Assembly: GCF_000717645.1 (NCBI RefSeq)
Contig: NZ_JNZZ01000016.1
Coordinates: 310,001-374,000 of the forward strand
Origin: Streptomyces californicus
Lineage (GTDB): Bacteria > Actinomycetota > Actinomycetes > Streptomycetales > Streptomycetaceae
Direction of reading: 5' to 3'
DNA length: 64,000 nt
Part shown: piece by piece, positions 34,913 through 44,185 of the stretch
Position numbering within the stretch: position 1 is the first letter of the stretch
Layout: every line of letters starts with the position of its first letter
Position numbers and translations under genes: made by a program
The notes under the pieces: model-generated
Told to the model about the DNA's origin: nothing
Seen by the model: the letters and a program-made list of their open reading frames with translations, nothing else
The model's database searches: none

Positions 34913-35446
34913 ATGGGCACTGAGGCCAGCAGGCGGGTCGCACTCGTCTTCTCCCTGTTCGACGCCAATGCCAACGGCGTCCTGGAACGGGACGACTTCG
35001 ACCTCATGGCCGACCGCGTCGTCCGGGAGGCGCACGCGTCGGACCGGGCGGCGAAGGACGCGATGCGCGCGGCGTTCCGGAGGTACTGGACGACCCTGCT
35101 CACCGAGCTGGACGCCGACGGGGACGGGGAGATCAGCTTCGAGGAGTTCACGGCGTGCGTGCTCTCCCCCGAGCGGTTCGACGCCACCATCTCCGTGTTC
35201 GCCGAGGCGCTGGCCGCGCTGGGCGACCCGGACGGCGACGGGCTGATCGAGCGCCCGCTGTTCATGGCGCTGATGCGGGCGATCGGGTTCGAGCCGGAGA
35301 ACATCGACGCGCTCTTCGACGCCTTCGAGCCGGCCGACGGGGACCGGATCCGGGTGGAGACGTGGGTCGAGGGGATCAAGGACTACTACGCCCCGGGCAA
35401 GGCCGGCATCCCCGGAGACCACCTGGTCGTCGGCACCGCGGTCTGA
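34913..35446 (+). CDS. EF-hand calcium-binding protein (calerythrin-like)
   Basis: 177-residue cytoplasmic protein built of paired EF-hands, like calerythrin and CasA-type proteins of actinobacteria. Three intact loops: DANANGVLERDD (about 18-29), DADGDGEISFEE (about 66-77) and DPDGDGLIERPL (about 105-116). A fourth, EPADGDRIRVET (about 139), is degenerate because the first position is Glu and the order is altered. No signal peptide. Ribosome site AAAGGTGA precedes the ATG. It probably buffers or senses Ca2+; no partner gene can be named from context. Confidence 0.9.
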   Translation: MGTEASRRVALVFSLFDANANGVLERDDFDLMADRVVREAHASDRAAKDAMRAAFRRYWTTLLTELDADGDGEISFEEFTACVLSPERFDATISVFAEALAALGDPDGDGLIERPLFMALMRAIGFEPENIDALFDAFEPADGDRIRVETWVEGIKDYYAPGKAGIPGDHLVVGTAV

Positions 35447-35645
35447 CCGGCGCCGGGGGCGTGCAAGGCCCCCGACAGCGCCACGGGGCCGCCGCGCGAC
35501 CGGCGACGGCCTCCGGGCGGACGTGCGCGACCCGGGCGGCGGCCTGCCGGTGGCCGCCCGGCCCTTCGGTGGCGGCTTCCGGTCTTCCCGGTGGCCGCCA
35601 CCGGGTCGGCGCCGGTGGCGGATGCCCGGAGGCGTACGCCGTCCG

Positions 35646-36899
35646 TCACGGCTTCCCGGGGGGCCGGTTCCTTTCACCGGGGGCCTGCCGAGGGCCGTCC
35701 TCCGCGGCGTCGGCCGACGCCGTGTGACCGACCAGGAGAACGGCCGCGCCCGCCACGGCCAGCAGCACGGCCAGGGTGGCGAAGCCGGCGGCGAACGTGG
35801 CCACCTGCGCGGCGACGCCCAGCAGGAGGGAGCCCACGCCGGTGCCCGCGTCGTAGCCGATGTTCCACGCGACCGAGGTGGCGTGCCGGTTCTCCGCGCC
35901 CGCGTACGCGAACGCCTGGACGAGGGTGAGGCTCTGCAGCCCCCCGTACGCGACTCCGAGGAGGAGCAGCCCGCCCAGCAGGGCGCCGACCGGAGCCCCC
36001 TGCGAGCCGACGGCGAACGCGGTCAGCGCCAGCCCCGCGCCGGCGGTCAGGGCGAGCGCGCCGGTGAGGGGCCGGAGGGCGACCCGGTCCGCGAGTTCCC
36101 CGCACCCCCAGCGGGCCAGTGCGGCGGTGCCGGTGAGGGCGAGCAGCGCCGTGGCGGCGAGCGCGGGGGTGGCGGTGAACTGCGGGGCGAACGTAAGGAC
36201 GGCTCCGCCCGCCGCGGTGACCAGGAGCAGTACGGCGAGGGGCCGCCGGATGCGCCGGAGCACCTCGGGCGCGCGGACGGCCCGCGGGCCGGGGCCGTCC
36301 GACGTCGCCTCGGCGTCGGTGCGAGTCTCGACCGCGCGTCCGAGGTGGCGCGCCCAGGGCAGGGCGAGGACGGGCAGCGCACCGCAGGCGATGACGGCGG
36401 GCAGGTCGAGGGCGTCGGTCAGCCACGGGGCCGCGGGGGTCAGGACGACCTGCGGCAGGGCGACAGCGAGACCGTAGAGGCCGATGACCGCCCCCTGGCG
36501 TCCGCGCGGGGCCAGGACGGCGGCGGCCGTCGCGCCGCAGACGGTGACGATGCCGAAGCCCGCGCCCCGCAGGGCGGTCGTCGCCAGGACGGGCACCAGA
36601 TGGTCGCTGAGGGCTTGCAGGAGGGAGGGCAGTCCGAGCAGCAGTGCGCCGAGGACGAGGGTGCGGGTCCAACCGAGCCTGCGGAGCGCGACCCTGACGC
36701 ACAACTGGGTCAGGACGGTGGCGGCCATCAGGACGGCGGTGACGAGACCGGCGCCGAACGCGTCCGCTCCCCCGTGGACGGCCCAGGCCGGGGAGACCGG
36801 AAGCAGGAGGGCGAAGCCGGAGAAGCAGAACAGCATCGTCGCCAGCAGGTGGGGGATGCCGGGGGCCCGGACGACGGATTCCTTCACGGGTGCGGACAT
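35646..36899 (-). CDS. MFS transporter
   Basis: Major facilitator with about 12 helices, 417 residues. The N-terminal helix is LLATMLFCFSGFALLLPVSPAW. Helix 2-3 loop LCVRVALRRLGWTRTL is the motif-A position but lacks the canonical GxxxDRxGRR sequence. A charged centre (ETRTDAEATSDGPGPRAVRAPE) joins the halves. C-terminal tail is hydrophilic. No substrate clue is visible. ATG 36899 is chosen by the beginning of the domain; ribosome-site support is weak. Gene end is about 200 bases from the EF-hand gene, convergent. Confidence 0.85.
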   Translation of the reverse strand: MSAPVKESVVRAPGIPHLLATMLFCFSGFALLLPVSPAWAVHGGADAFGAGLVTAVLMAATVLTQLCVRVALRRLGWTRTLVLGALLLGLPSLLQALSDHLVPVLATTALRGAGFGIVTVCGATAAAVLAPRGRQGAVIGLYGLAVALPQVVLTPAAPWLTDALDLPAVIACGALPVLALPWARHLGRAVETRTDAEATSDGPGPRAVRAPEVLRRIRRPLAVLLLVTAAGGAVLTFAPQFTATPALAATALLALTGTAALARWGCGELADRVALRPLTGALALTAGAGLALTAFAVGSQGAPVGALLGGLLLLGVAYGGLQSLTLVQAFAYAGAENRHATSVAWNIGYDAGTGVGSLLLGVAAQVATFAAGFATLAVLLAVAGAAVLLVGHTASADAAEDGPRQAPGERNRPPGKP

Positions 36900-37072
36900 G
36901 GGTGCGAGCTGGTCCTGTTCACGTACGGGGACGAGGGGCGGGGACGCGGTGGCGAGCCCCGCCCGGACAGGATAAGGACGGCTCGGCGGGGCGGGTGGGC
37001 GACCGCCCCGCACGGAGCAGGGGACCGGCGCCCGGCCCGCCGGTCGGACCGGGAGCCGGCCCCCAGCGGGCG

Positions 37073-37489
37073 TCAGCCCGTCAGCAGGTCCGGGTTGCCC
37101 GCCAGGGCGGCGAGGCGGCCCTGCGGGTTCGGCACGAGGCGGCGTTCGGTCAGGTCGAGGACGCCGGCGACTCCGGTGACCTCCGCGGCCACCGTGCCGT
37201 CCTCCTTGATGATCCGCTGCTCCATCGTGAACGTCTTGCCCGTGCCGTAGGCGAACCGGCAGGTGACCCGTACGCGCTCGCCGCCGCGCAGTTCGCGCCG
37301 GTACTTGACCGTCACCTCCAGCTGCACCGGGCCGATGCCGTCCGCCAGCAACTTGTCCTGCGGCAGCCCGGCGGCCCGCAGCAGCTCCCAGCGGGCGTGT
37401 TCGGCGTACTGGAGGTAGACGGCCTGGTTCAGGTGGCCCTGGGTGTCGAGTTCGTAGCCGCGCACGGTCACGTCAACGGAGAAGGTCAT
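37073..37489 (-). CDS. Acyl-CoA thioesterase (hotdog fold, YbgC/4HBT-like)
   Basis: 138-residue single hotdog domain: VRGYELDTQGHLNQAVYLQYAEHARWELL (the family motif with catalytic Asp in the DTQGHLN loop), central helix, and sheet strands EVTVKYRRELRGGERVRVTCRF and KTFTMEQRIIKEDGTVAAEVTGV. It should hydrolyse short to medium acyl-CoA in the cytoplasm. The start at ATG 37489 matches the fold; the frame is open further upstream without homology. The upstream region also carries the amylase promoter on the other strand. Confidence 0.88.
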   Translation of the reverse strand: MTFSVDVTVRGYELDTQGHLNQAVYLQYAEHARWELLRAAGLPQDKLLADGIGPVQLEVTVKYRRELRGGERVRVTCRFAYGTGKTFTMEQRIIKEDGTVAAEVTGVAGVLDLTERRLVPNPQGRLAALAGNPDLLTG

Positions 37490-37580
37490 GACCGTGCGAA
37501 CACCCGGGCTCCGCCGCCCATTCCGGGTGTGCCGGCCGGATCCCTTTACGCACCTGTCATGCACCGGTAACTTCCTCCCC

Positions 37581-37617
37581 GCAAGGAATTGCAGCAACAT
37601 TCCGGCAAGGCTTGCCG
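37581..37617. promoter_or_regulatory. Candidate LacI-type operator pair before amylase gene
   Basis: GCAA-ggaa-TTGC (37581-37592) and CGGCAAG-G-CTTGCCG (37603-37617) are two closely spaced dyads built from CTTGC/GCAAG half-sites, 66-100 bases ahead of the amylase ATG. Streptomyces amylase promoters are commonly controlled by LacI-family maltose regulators recognising CTTGCA-type dyads; which regulator acts here is inferred. Confidence 0.6.
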
Positions 37618-37682
37618 CCGGATCGTGGTCACTCACCGAACCCCGAGGCGCGTCAGGGTTCTCCCCTCCCCTGGAGACACGT

Positions 37683-40600
37683 ATGAGACGCACTCCTCAC
37701 CGGCTGCTGTGCCGCCCGCTCTCGGCGGCCGTGGCAGCGGCCGGGCTGCTGGGACTCCTGACCGCCGTACCGCAAGCGCGTCCCGCCCCGGCGAGCGAAC
37801 CCGTCGCCTCCTCGGCCGCCGCCGAGACCTCGGCGACCGTCTTCTACTCCACGAAGACCCGCGACTGGTCGGCGTACTACCTGCACTACTCCCCCGACGG
37901 GGGTTCCTGGACCACCGTCCCCGGCACCCGGATGGAGGCCGCCTGCACGGACTGGGTGAAGCTGACGGTCCCGCTCGGGGGTGCGGGCGGGCTGAAGGCG
38001 ACCTTCACCGACGGCTCGGGCACCTGGGACAACAACGCCGGGAAGAACTACGGCCTCGGCACGGGCAGCATCACGGTCCAGGACGGTGTCGTGGCCCACA
38101 GCGACCCGTGCGCGGGGACGGACCCCGGGCAGCCGCAGGAGCCCGGCGGGCCGAACACCGCCTCCGTCTACTACGCGACGTCCACGGTCGGCTGGTCCAC
38201 CGTCAACCTCCACTACCGCCCCCACGGCGGAGCGTGGACGACCGTCCCGGGGATCGGCATGGAGGCCGCCTGTACGGGCTGGGTGAGGCGCACGGTCGAT
38301 CTCGGGACGGCCACCGGCCTCCAGGCCGCGTTCAACAACGGCAACGGCGTCTGGGACAACGACAACGGCGGCGACTACACCCTGACGGCCGGGCTCACCA
38401 CGGTGCAGGACCGCACGGTGACCTCGGCGGCGAAGGACCCGTGCGCCGCCGAGGAACCGGACACCCGGGCGCCCTCCGCACCCACCGCGGTCAGGGCCAC
38501 CGCCGACGGGATCTCGGCCGTCGTCACCTGGGAACCCGCCACGGACGACCGCGGTGTGACGAAGTACCAGGTGACCAGGGACGGCGGGACGAAGGGCACG
38601 GTGGTCACCGACACCACCTCGACCGTCCTCTCCGACACGGGGCTCGACGCGAAGACCGCCTACCGCTACACCGTCCGGGCCGTCGACGCCGCCGGGAACG
38701 TCTCGGCCGCGTCCGCCCCGGCCTCCGTCACCACCGGCGAGAAGCCCACCGTCCCGGCCACGGGCGCCCCTCTGGGCACCGACCCCCGCAAGGACCCGAT
38801 CTACTTCGTGCTCACCGCCCGGTTCAACGACGGGGACTCCACGAACAACCGGGGCGGCAGCCAGCACGGGAAGTCCGGCAACGCCGCCAACGACGACCCC
38901 ATGTTCCGCGGGGACTTCAAGGGCCTGGTGCAAAAGCTCGACTACATCAAGGGCCTCGGCTTCTCCGCGATCTGGATCACCCCGGTCGTGCTCAACCGCT
39001 CGGACTACGACTACCACGGCTACCACGGCTACGACTTCTACAAGGTCGATCCGAGACTGGAGTCCGCCGGGGCCTCCTACCAGGATCTCATCGACGCGGC
39101 CCACGCCAAGGGCATGAAGATCTACCAGGACGTCGTCCACAACCACTCCTCGCGGTGGGGGGTCAAGGGCCTGTTCACCCCGAAGACCTACGGCGTGCGC
39201 GACGCGCAGTGGAGCTGGTACTACGACGAGAGGAACGACGACTTCGCGTACGACGGTCTCACCGTCGAGCCGAAGTCGGGGAAGTCGTACTACAACGGCG
39301 ACCTGTGGTCCACGGCCGAACCGACGGGCAACACCTGCGTGGGCTGGGGGACTCCCACCGGGCACACCTCGCCGGAGGGCTACCGGATCTACAACTGCCA
39401 GTGGCCGAGTCCCACTTCGGGCATGTTCCCGAAGGCGCTCTACCACAACTGCTGGATCGGCAACTGGGAGGGCGAGGACTCCCGCTCCTGCTGGCTGCAC
39501 GACGACCTCGCCGACTTCAACACCGAGAACGCCCAGGTCCAGAACTATCTGATCGGCGCGTACGACAAGTACATCGACATGGGCGTCGACGGCTTCCGGC
39601 TCGACACGGCGGTGCACATCCCCCGCACCACCTGGAACCGCCGTTTCCTGCCCGCGATCCAGGAGCGCGTCACGCAGCGGTTCGGCGCCGAGGCGGCGAA
39701 GAACTTCTTCGTCTTCGGCGAGGTCGCGGCCTTCGTGAACGACAAGTGGAACCGCGGTTCGGTCAACCACTCCGCGCAGTTCTTCACCTGGAAGGAGCGG
39801 AAGGAGTACAGCGCGGACGACGGGAAGGCCGCCCTGGAGATGTACGACTACGAGCAGCGGCAGGGAACTTCGGCGCAGCCCGTCTCGGACAACGCCTTCC
39901 TCAAGGGCAACGCCTACCACGCGCCCGACCGGAGCCGGTTCTCCGGGATGAACATCATCGACATGCGGATGCACATGAACTTCGGTGACGCGGACGACGC
40001 GTTCCACAACGGCAAGGACTCCGACGACGCGACCAACGACGCCACGTACAACGTCGTCTACGTCGACAGCCACGACTACGGCCCCAACAAGAGCAGCGAG
40101 CGCTACGCCGGCGGCACCGACGCCTGGGCCGAGAACATGTCGCTGATGTGGACCTTCCGGGGCATCCCCACGCTCTACTACGGCTCCGAGATCGAATTCC
40201 AGAAGCGGAAGAAGATCGACTGCGGTCCGACCTGCCCGCTGGCCTCGACCGGGCGGGCCTACTTCGGGGACCATCTGGCCGGGGAGGTGACGGCTTCGGA
40301 CTTCGGCAAGGTCGCCTCCGCCACCGGGAAGGTCGCCGACACCCTCTCCGCTCCCCTGGCCCGCCACCTCCAGCGCCTCAACGAGATCCGGCGTGCCGTG
40401 CCCGCGCTCCAGATGGGCCAGTACTCCACGGAGGGCATCAGCGGCTCCATGGCGTACAAGCGCCGCTACACCGACGCGGCGAACGGCACGGACAGCTTCG
40501 CCCTGGTGACGGTCTCCGGGAACGCCACGTTCACCGGCGTCCCGAACGGCACCTACAAGGACGCCGTCACCGGTGACACCAAGGTGGTGAGCGGCGGCTC

Positions 40601-40712
40601 GCTCACGGTCCCGGCCCCCGGGAAGGGCAACCTGCGCGTGTACGTTCTGGACCTCGGAGGGAAGAACGCGGCGCCGGGGAAGATCGGCGCGGCGGGGCCG
40701 TATCTGAAGTAG
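37683..40712 (+). CDS. Secreted CBM-CBM-FN3-GH13 alpha-amylase
   Basis: 1009-residue secreted starch hydrolase. Signal peptide about 1-40 (LSAAVAAAGLLGLLTAVPQARPAPA). Two tandem CBM25-like starch-binding modules follow (about 48-135 and 157-245; each has the pattern YYxxxxxWSxxxLHYxxxGGxWTTVPG and CTxWV). An FN3 domain (about 262-350) precedes a GH13 catalytic barrel (about 365-900). GH13 residues: nucleophile Asp in DGFRLDTAVH, acid/base Glu in FVFGEVAAF, stabilising Asp in YVDSHDYGP. The domain order of CBMs ahead of the barrel resembles large bacterial amylases. GGAG is 6 bases before ATG 37683. Ca2+ and substrate specificity are not read directly. Confidence 0.92.
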   Translation: MRRTPHRLLCRPLSAAVAAAGLLGLLTAVPQARPAPASEPVASSAAAETSATVFYSTKTRDWSAYYLHYSPDGGSWTTVPGTRMEAACTDWVKLTVPLGGAGGLKATFTDGSGTWDNNAGKNYGLGTGSITVQDGVVAHSDPCAGTDPGQPQEPGGPNTASVYYATSTVGWSTVNLHYRPHGGAWTTVPGIGMEAACTGWVRRTVDLGTATGLQAAFNNGNGVWDNDNGGDYTLTAGLTTVQDRTVTSAAKDPCAAEEPDTRAPSAPTAVRATADGISAVVTWEPATDDRGVTKYQVTRDGGTKGTVVTDTTSTVLSDTGLDAKTAYRYTVRAVDAAGNVSAASAPASVTTGEKPTVPATGAPLGTDPRKDPIYFVLTARFNDGDSTNNRGGSQHGKSGNAANDDPMFRGDFKGLVQKLDYIKGLGFSAIWITPVVLNRSDYDYHGYHGYDFYKVDPRLESAGASYQDLIDAAHAKGMKIYQDVVHNHSSRWGVKGLFTPKTYGVRDAQWSWYYDERNDDFAYDGLTVEPKSGKSYYNGDLWSTAEPTGNTCVGWGTPTGHTSPEGYRIYNCQWPSPTSGMFPKALYHNCWIGNWEGEDSRSCWLHDDLADFNTENAQVQNYLIGAYDKYIDMGVDGFRLDTAVHIPRTTWNRRFLPAIQERVTQRFGAEAAKNFFVFGEVAAFVNDKWNRGSVNHSAQFFTWKERKEYSADDGKAALEMYDYEQRQGTSAQPVSDNAFLKGNAYHAPDRSRFSGMNIIDMRMHMNFGDADDAFHNGKDSDDATNDATYNVVYVDSHDYGPNKSSERYAGGTDAWAENMSLMWTFRGIPTLYYGSEIEFQKRKKIDCGPTCPLASTGRAYFGDHLAGEVTASDFGKVASATGKVADTLSAPLARHLQRLNEIRRAVPALQMGQYSTEGISGSMAYKRRYTDAANGTDSFALVTVSGNATFTGVPNGTYKDAVTGDTKVVSGGSLTVPAPGKGNLRVYVLDLGGKNAAPGKIGAAGPYLK

Positions 40713-40740
40713 CGGGACCGGCCGGCCCGGCCGCCCGGAC

Positions 40741-41016
40741 GCGCGCCTGCTCCGACAGATGCGGGAAGCGCCGTTCGGTGCGGCTGCGCAGGACCTCGCC
40801 GGGGCGCGGCACCGTGCCCGGGTGGCCGGGGCGGTCGGGTGGGTCCGGGAGGTGCCGGCCGGGGCGGCCGGCGGTGTCCGGCACGGTGAGGTTGTGCAGC
40901 TCACCGCCGTAGGTGAGGATCCCGGCCCGGACGCCGGTGCCGGTTTCGAGGGTCCAAAGGACGGTCGCGCTCTGCCCGTGGGCGCGGCCGAACGGTTTGC
41001 GGTGCACGGTGGGCAT
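40741..41016 (-). pseudogene. Aldose 1-epimerase (mutarotase) 5' remnant
   Basis: Starts properly: GAGGA ribosome site, ATG 41016, and an N-terminus PFGRAHGQSATVLWTLE, then VRAGILTYGGELHNLTVPDTAG, which matches the first strand pairs of galactose mutarotase. After about residue 52 the frame changes to Pro/Arg-rich sequence with no resemblance to the remaining ~280 residues. It ends against the convergent amylase. The gene is 3'-truncated, probably by deletion. Its position right after the LacI gene at the end of the sugar importer operon suggests it once served that pathway. Confidence 0.72.
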
Positions 41017-41059
41017 GAGGAGTTCCTCAGGGATGCGGAAGGGGCGTCGCGAGGGCGCG

Positions 41060-42109
41060 TCAGCGCGGTGGGCCGGCGGCCTCGGAGGGCGTGGCGGGGG
41101 CGCGGGGGGCGGTGGATTCGCGGACGACGAGGCGGTGGCCGGGGCGGGGCCGGCGGGGTTCGGCGACCGGGGTGCCCGCGAGGCGTTCGACGAGGCTGTC
41201 GACGGCGAGCCGGGCGATGGCCGACTTGTCCGGGGCGATGGTGGTGAGGGTGGTGGCCCCGTACCGGCTCTCCTCGATGTCGTCGAACCCGACGACGGCG
41301 ATGTCGCCGGGGATGGTGAGGCCGCGTTCGGTGATGGTGCGCATGGCCCCGGTCGCGATCATGTCGTTGTACGCGAACACGGCGTCGGGCCGCTCGCCCC
41401 GGTCGAGGAGGGAGGCCATGGCGGCGGCGCCGTCCTCGCGGCCGTAGCCGTCGGTGACGACGACCAGGGACTCGTCGGGGGCGATGCCGGAGGCGGCCAG
41501 CTCCTCGCGCCAGCCGCGCAGCCGGAGGTGGGCGGGCTGGCGTTCCCGGCCGGTGCGGGAGCCGAGGAAGGCGATCCTGCGGTGGCCCAGTGCGATGAGG
41601 TGGGCGACGGCCTCGCGGGCGGCGGCCACGTTGTCGATGGCGATGTGGTCGTAGGGGGCCTCGTACTCGCGCTCGCCGAGCAGCACCAGGGGCGCGGTCT
41701 CGGTGCGGGCCATCAGGTCCTCGGTCTCCAGGTGGATGGGGCTGAGGATGAGGCCGTCGATGACGTGGGAGCGGAATCCCTGGCAGACCAGCAGCTCCTT
41801 CTCGCGCTGGCCGGCGGTGTGGTCGACCAGGACGGTGTAGTCGTGCCGGGCCGCCGCGTCGACGACCTCTCCGGCCAGCTCCGCGAAGTACGGGTTGCCG
41901 AACTCGGGGACGGCCAGCGCGATGATGCCGGTGCGGCCCTTGCGCAGGTGGCGGGCGGTGAGGTTCGGCCGGTAGCCCAGTTCGTCGATGGCCTGCTGGA
42001 CCCTGGCCCGCATCTTCGGGGTGACGTGCTGGTAGTTGTTGACCACGTTCGACACGGTCTTGATGGACACGCCCGCCCGTTGAGCTACGTCCTTGAGGCT
42101 GACGCCCAC
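41060..42109 (-). CDS. LacI-family transcriptional regulator
   Basis: 349-residue repressor. N-terminal LacI HTH (VSLKDVAQRAGVSIKTVSNVVNNYQHVTPKMR, hinge helix around ELGYRPNLTARHLRKG) and a type 1 periplasmic-binding-like sensor (IIALAVPEFGNPYFAELAGEV, DGLILSPIHLETEDL, DAVFAYNDMIATGAMR). GTG 42109 has AAGGAG 4 bases upstream. It follows the sugar ABC permeases on the same strand with a 55-base gap. Candidate operators are the AACGTT-centred dyad upstream of the binding-protein gene and perhaps the CTTGC/GCAAG dyads by the amylase. Inducer is probably the imported sugar. Confidence 0.9.
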   Translation of the reverse strand: MGVSLKDVAQRAGVSIKTVSNVVNNYQHVTPKMRARVQQAIDELGYRPNLTARHLRKGRTGIIALAVPEFGNPYFAELAGEVVDAAARHDYTVLVDHTAGQREKELLVCQGFRSHVIDGLILSPIHLETEDLMARTETAPLVLLGEREYEAPYDHIAIDNVAAAREAVAHLIALGHRRIAFLGSRTGRERQPAHLRLRGWREELAASGIAPDESLVVVTDGYGREDGAAAMASLLDRGERPDAVFAYNDMIATGAMRTITERGLTIPGDIAVVGFDDIEESRYGATTLTTIAPDKSAIARLAVDSLVERLAGTPVAEPRRPRPGHRLVVRESTAPRAPATPSEAAGPPR

Positions 42110-42164
42110 GGCACTCCTTGTTGCTCGTCACTTGTTCGACTCGGCCCGGCCCGGCCCGTGCGGT

Positions 42165-43214
42165 TCAGGTAGTTCTCCGGCTGCGCGCGAGGTAACGCTG
42201 CGCCACGACGACAACGATAAGGAAGCCGCCGCTGACCACCGACTGGTACGAGGAGTTGAGGGAGCCGATCTGGTTGATGAGGTTCTGGATCACGGCGAGC
42301 AGGAGGACGCCCCAGAGGGTGCCGCTGATGGAGCCGGCCCCGCCGATGAGCAGCGTGCCGCCGATGACGACGGCGGAGATCGCGTCCAGTTCCATGCCGA
42401 CGCCGACGATGGTGACACCGGAGGAGAGGCGGGCGGCGTTCAGCGCTCCGGCGAGTCCGGCGAGCAGTCCGCTGAGGGTATAGACGAGGATCTTCGTCCG
42501 GGCGACGGGCAGACCCATCAGGGTGGCCGCGTCGCTGCTGCCGCCGACGGCGAACAGCGTCTGGCCGAACGAGGTCCGCTGGAGGAGGAGGCCGCCCGCC
42601 CCGAAGAGGGCGAGCGCGATGAAGATCGGGTGGCCGAAGCCCCAGACGCTGCCCTGGCCCAGCTCGGCGAAGGCGGAGTCCTTGGGCACCAGGTAGGTGG
42701 TGGCCCCCTCGTCGGTGAAGGCGAGCAGCATGCCGCGCGCCGCGAGGAGGGCGGCGAGCGTGACGATGAAGGGGGCCATGCCGGCGCGGGCGATGAGCAG
42801 CCCGTTGACCAGGCCGATCGCCCCGCAGACCACCAGGGGCACCAGCAGGGCGGTGAGGAAGCCCCACTGCGAGGCCCAGGCGGCGAGGACGCCGCCGAGG
42901 GCGAAGACGGAGCCGACCGAGAGGTCGATGCCGCCGGTGATGATGACGAGCGTCATGCCGAGCGCGACGATCGCGAGGAACGACGCCTGGACGGTGACGC
43001 CCCGGGCGTTGTCCAGGCCGGCGAACGACGGGTAGACGAACGAGGCGATGAGGATCACGGTCAGCAGGACCGCGAGGACGCCCTGACGCTGGACCAGTTC
43101 CCCGACGCGGGAGCCGGTGGAGCGCTCGGGGCGGGGTTCGGGGCGCGAGGGGGCGCTCTTGAGCGGTGCGGGGGCCTTCGCCGCGGGCACGGTGGCCGGT
43201 GTGGTCTTGTTCAT
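42165..43214 (-). CDS. Sugar ABC transporter permease (YjfF/RbsC-like)
   Basis: Branched-chain-amino-acid/ribose-type permease of 349 residues with 8-10 hydrophobic helices and an N-terminal Pro/Ala/Lys tail of about 40 residues. GGIDLSVGSVFALGGV and the ISAVVIGGTLLIGGAGSISGTLWG region are the standard RbsC-family signatures. ATG overlaps the previous permease stop. The presence of two different permease genes, as in ytfT-yjfF, argues for a heterodimeric galactofuranose/arabinose-type importer rather than a homodimeric ribose system. Confidence 0.91.
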   Translation of the reverse strand: MNKTTPATVPAAKAPAPLKSAPSRPEPRPERSTGSRVGELVQRQGVLAVLLTVILIASFVYPSFAGLDNARGVTVQASFLAIVALGMTLVIITGGIDLSVGSVFALGGVLAAWASQWGFLTALLVPLVVCGAIGLVNGLLIARAGMAPFIVTLAALLAARGMLLAFTDEGATTYLVPKDSAFAELGQGSVWGFGHPIFIALALFGAGGLLLQRTSFGQTLFAVGGSSDAATLMGLPVARTKILVYTLSGLLAGLAGALNAARLSSGVTIVGVGMELDAISAVVIGGTLLIGGAGSISGTLWGVLLLAVIQNLINQIGSLNSSYQSVVSGGFLIVVVVAQRYLARSRRTT

Positions 43215-44185
43215 CGGGACCTACGCTCCCGGGCGACGTAGACGGCGGCGATGATGATGGCTGCCTGGGCGATCTGTGCGGTGGAGTCGGGCAGGTCGTG
43301 CTTGACGAGGGTGGCGCGCAGCAGCTGCATGAGCAGGGCGCCGGCGACGGTCCCGAGGACCCGGACGGAGCCGCCGTTCAGCGGGGTGCCGCCGACCACG
43401 ACCGCCGTGATGGCGGAGAGTTCCATGAGGGTGCCGAGGGAGGACGGGTCGCTGGCGGTGAGCCGGGCGGTGGCGAGGATGCCGGCGAGGGCGGCCATCA
43501 CTCCGCAGAGGACGTAGACGCCGATCAGGACGCGCTTGACCGGCAGCCCGGACAGGGCGGAGGCCGAGCGGTTGCCGCCGATGGCGACGATCTGCCGGCC
43601 GAAGGTGGTGCGCTGCACCAGGAACGCGACGGCGAGCGCGAGGACGCCCGCGATGAGCACGACCGTCGGGACGCCGAGGAAGGAGCCGGTGCCGAGCGCG
43701 AGGAGGTCCGGGTTGACGATCTGCTTGAGCTGACCGTCCGCCATCACGAGGGCGAGGCCGCGGCCTCCGACGAACAGGGCGAGGGTGGCGACGATGGGTT
43801 GCAGCCCGACGAGGGAGACGAGCGTCCCGTTGACCGCGCCGACCACCGCCCCGGCGAGCAGCGCGATCAGGAGCGCGGGGGCGAGGCCGTAGCCGAGGTA
43901 GAGCGGCAGCAGGGCGGCGGCGAGCGCCATGGTGGAGCCGACGGAGAGGTCGATGCCCTCGGTGCCGATGACCAGGGCCATGCCGAGCGCGACGATCACG
44001 ATGGGCGCGACCTGGACGAGCTGGGTGCGCAGGTTGTCGGCCGTCATGAAGTGTTCGGTGAACAGCGCGTTGAACAGCAGGACGACGGCGACGGCCGCGT
44101 ACACCCCGTACTCCTGGTACCAGGCGGGGTCGCGGAGCCGGGCCAGGGGTTTCGCGGGGCGGGGCAGGGTGGCCTCGGTGGTCAT
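43211..44185 (-). CDS. Sugar ABC transporter permease (YtfT-like)
   Basis: RbsC-family permease, 324 residues, about 9 helices. EGIDLSVGSTMALAAALLPLYLGYG, GLVQRTTFGRQIV-like loop (AFLVQRTTFGRQIVAIGGN) and LSAITAVVVGGTPLNGGSVRVLGT are diagnostic. It overlaps the ATPase stop at its ATG and the next permease ATG at its stop. In ytfQRT-yjfF systems this is the first of two permeases. Membrane partner of the protein encoded downstream. Confidence 0.91.
   Translation of the reverse strand: MTTEATLPRPAKPLARLRDPAWYQEYGVYAAVAVVLLFNALFTEHFMTADNLRTQLVQVAPIVIVALGMALVIGTEGIDLSVGSTMALAAALLPLYLGYGLAPALLIALLAGAVVGAVNGTLVSLVGLQPIVATLALFVGGRGLALVMADGQLKQIVNPDLLALGTGSFLGVPTVVLIAGVLALAVAFLVQRTTFGRQIVAIGGNRSASALSGLPVKRVLIGVYVLCGVMAALAGILATARLTASDPSSLGTLMELSAITAVVVGGTPLNGGSVRVLGTVAGALLMQLLRATLVKHDLPDSTAQIAQAAIIIAAVYVARERRSR

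Noticed and set aside
35447..35645. Small gene between EF-hand and MFS genes
   Set aside because: Frames are Arg/Gly/Pro-rich and have no ribosome site; GCCACCGG-type short repeats explain the open frames.
37653..42131. Long minus-strand frame (almost 1500 codons) opposite the amylase
   Set aside because: Shadow of the amylase and the LacI gene; low-complexity Arg/Pro/Val composition and no motif.
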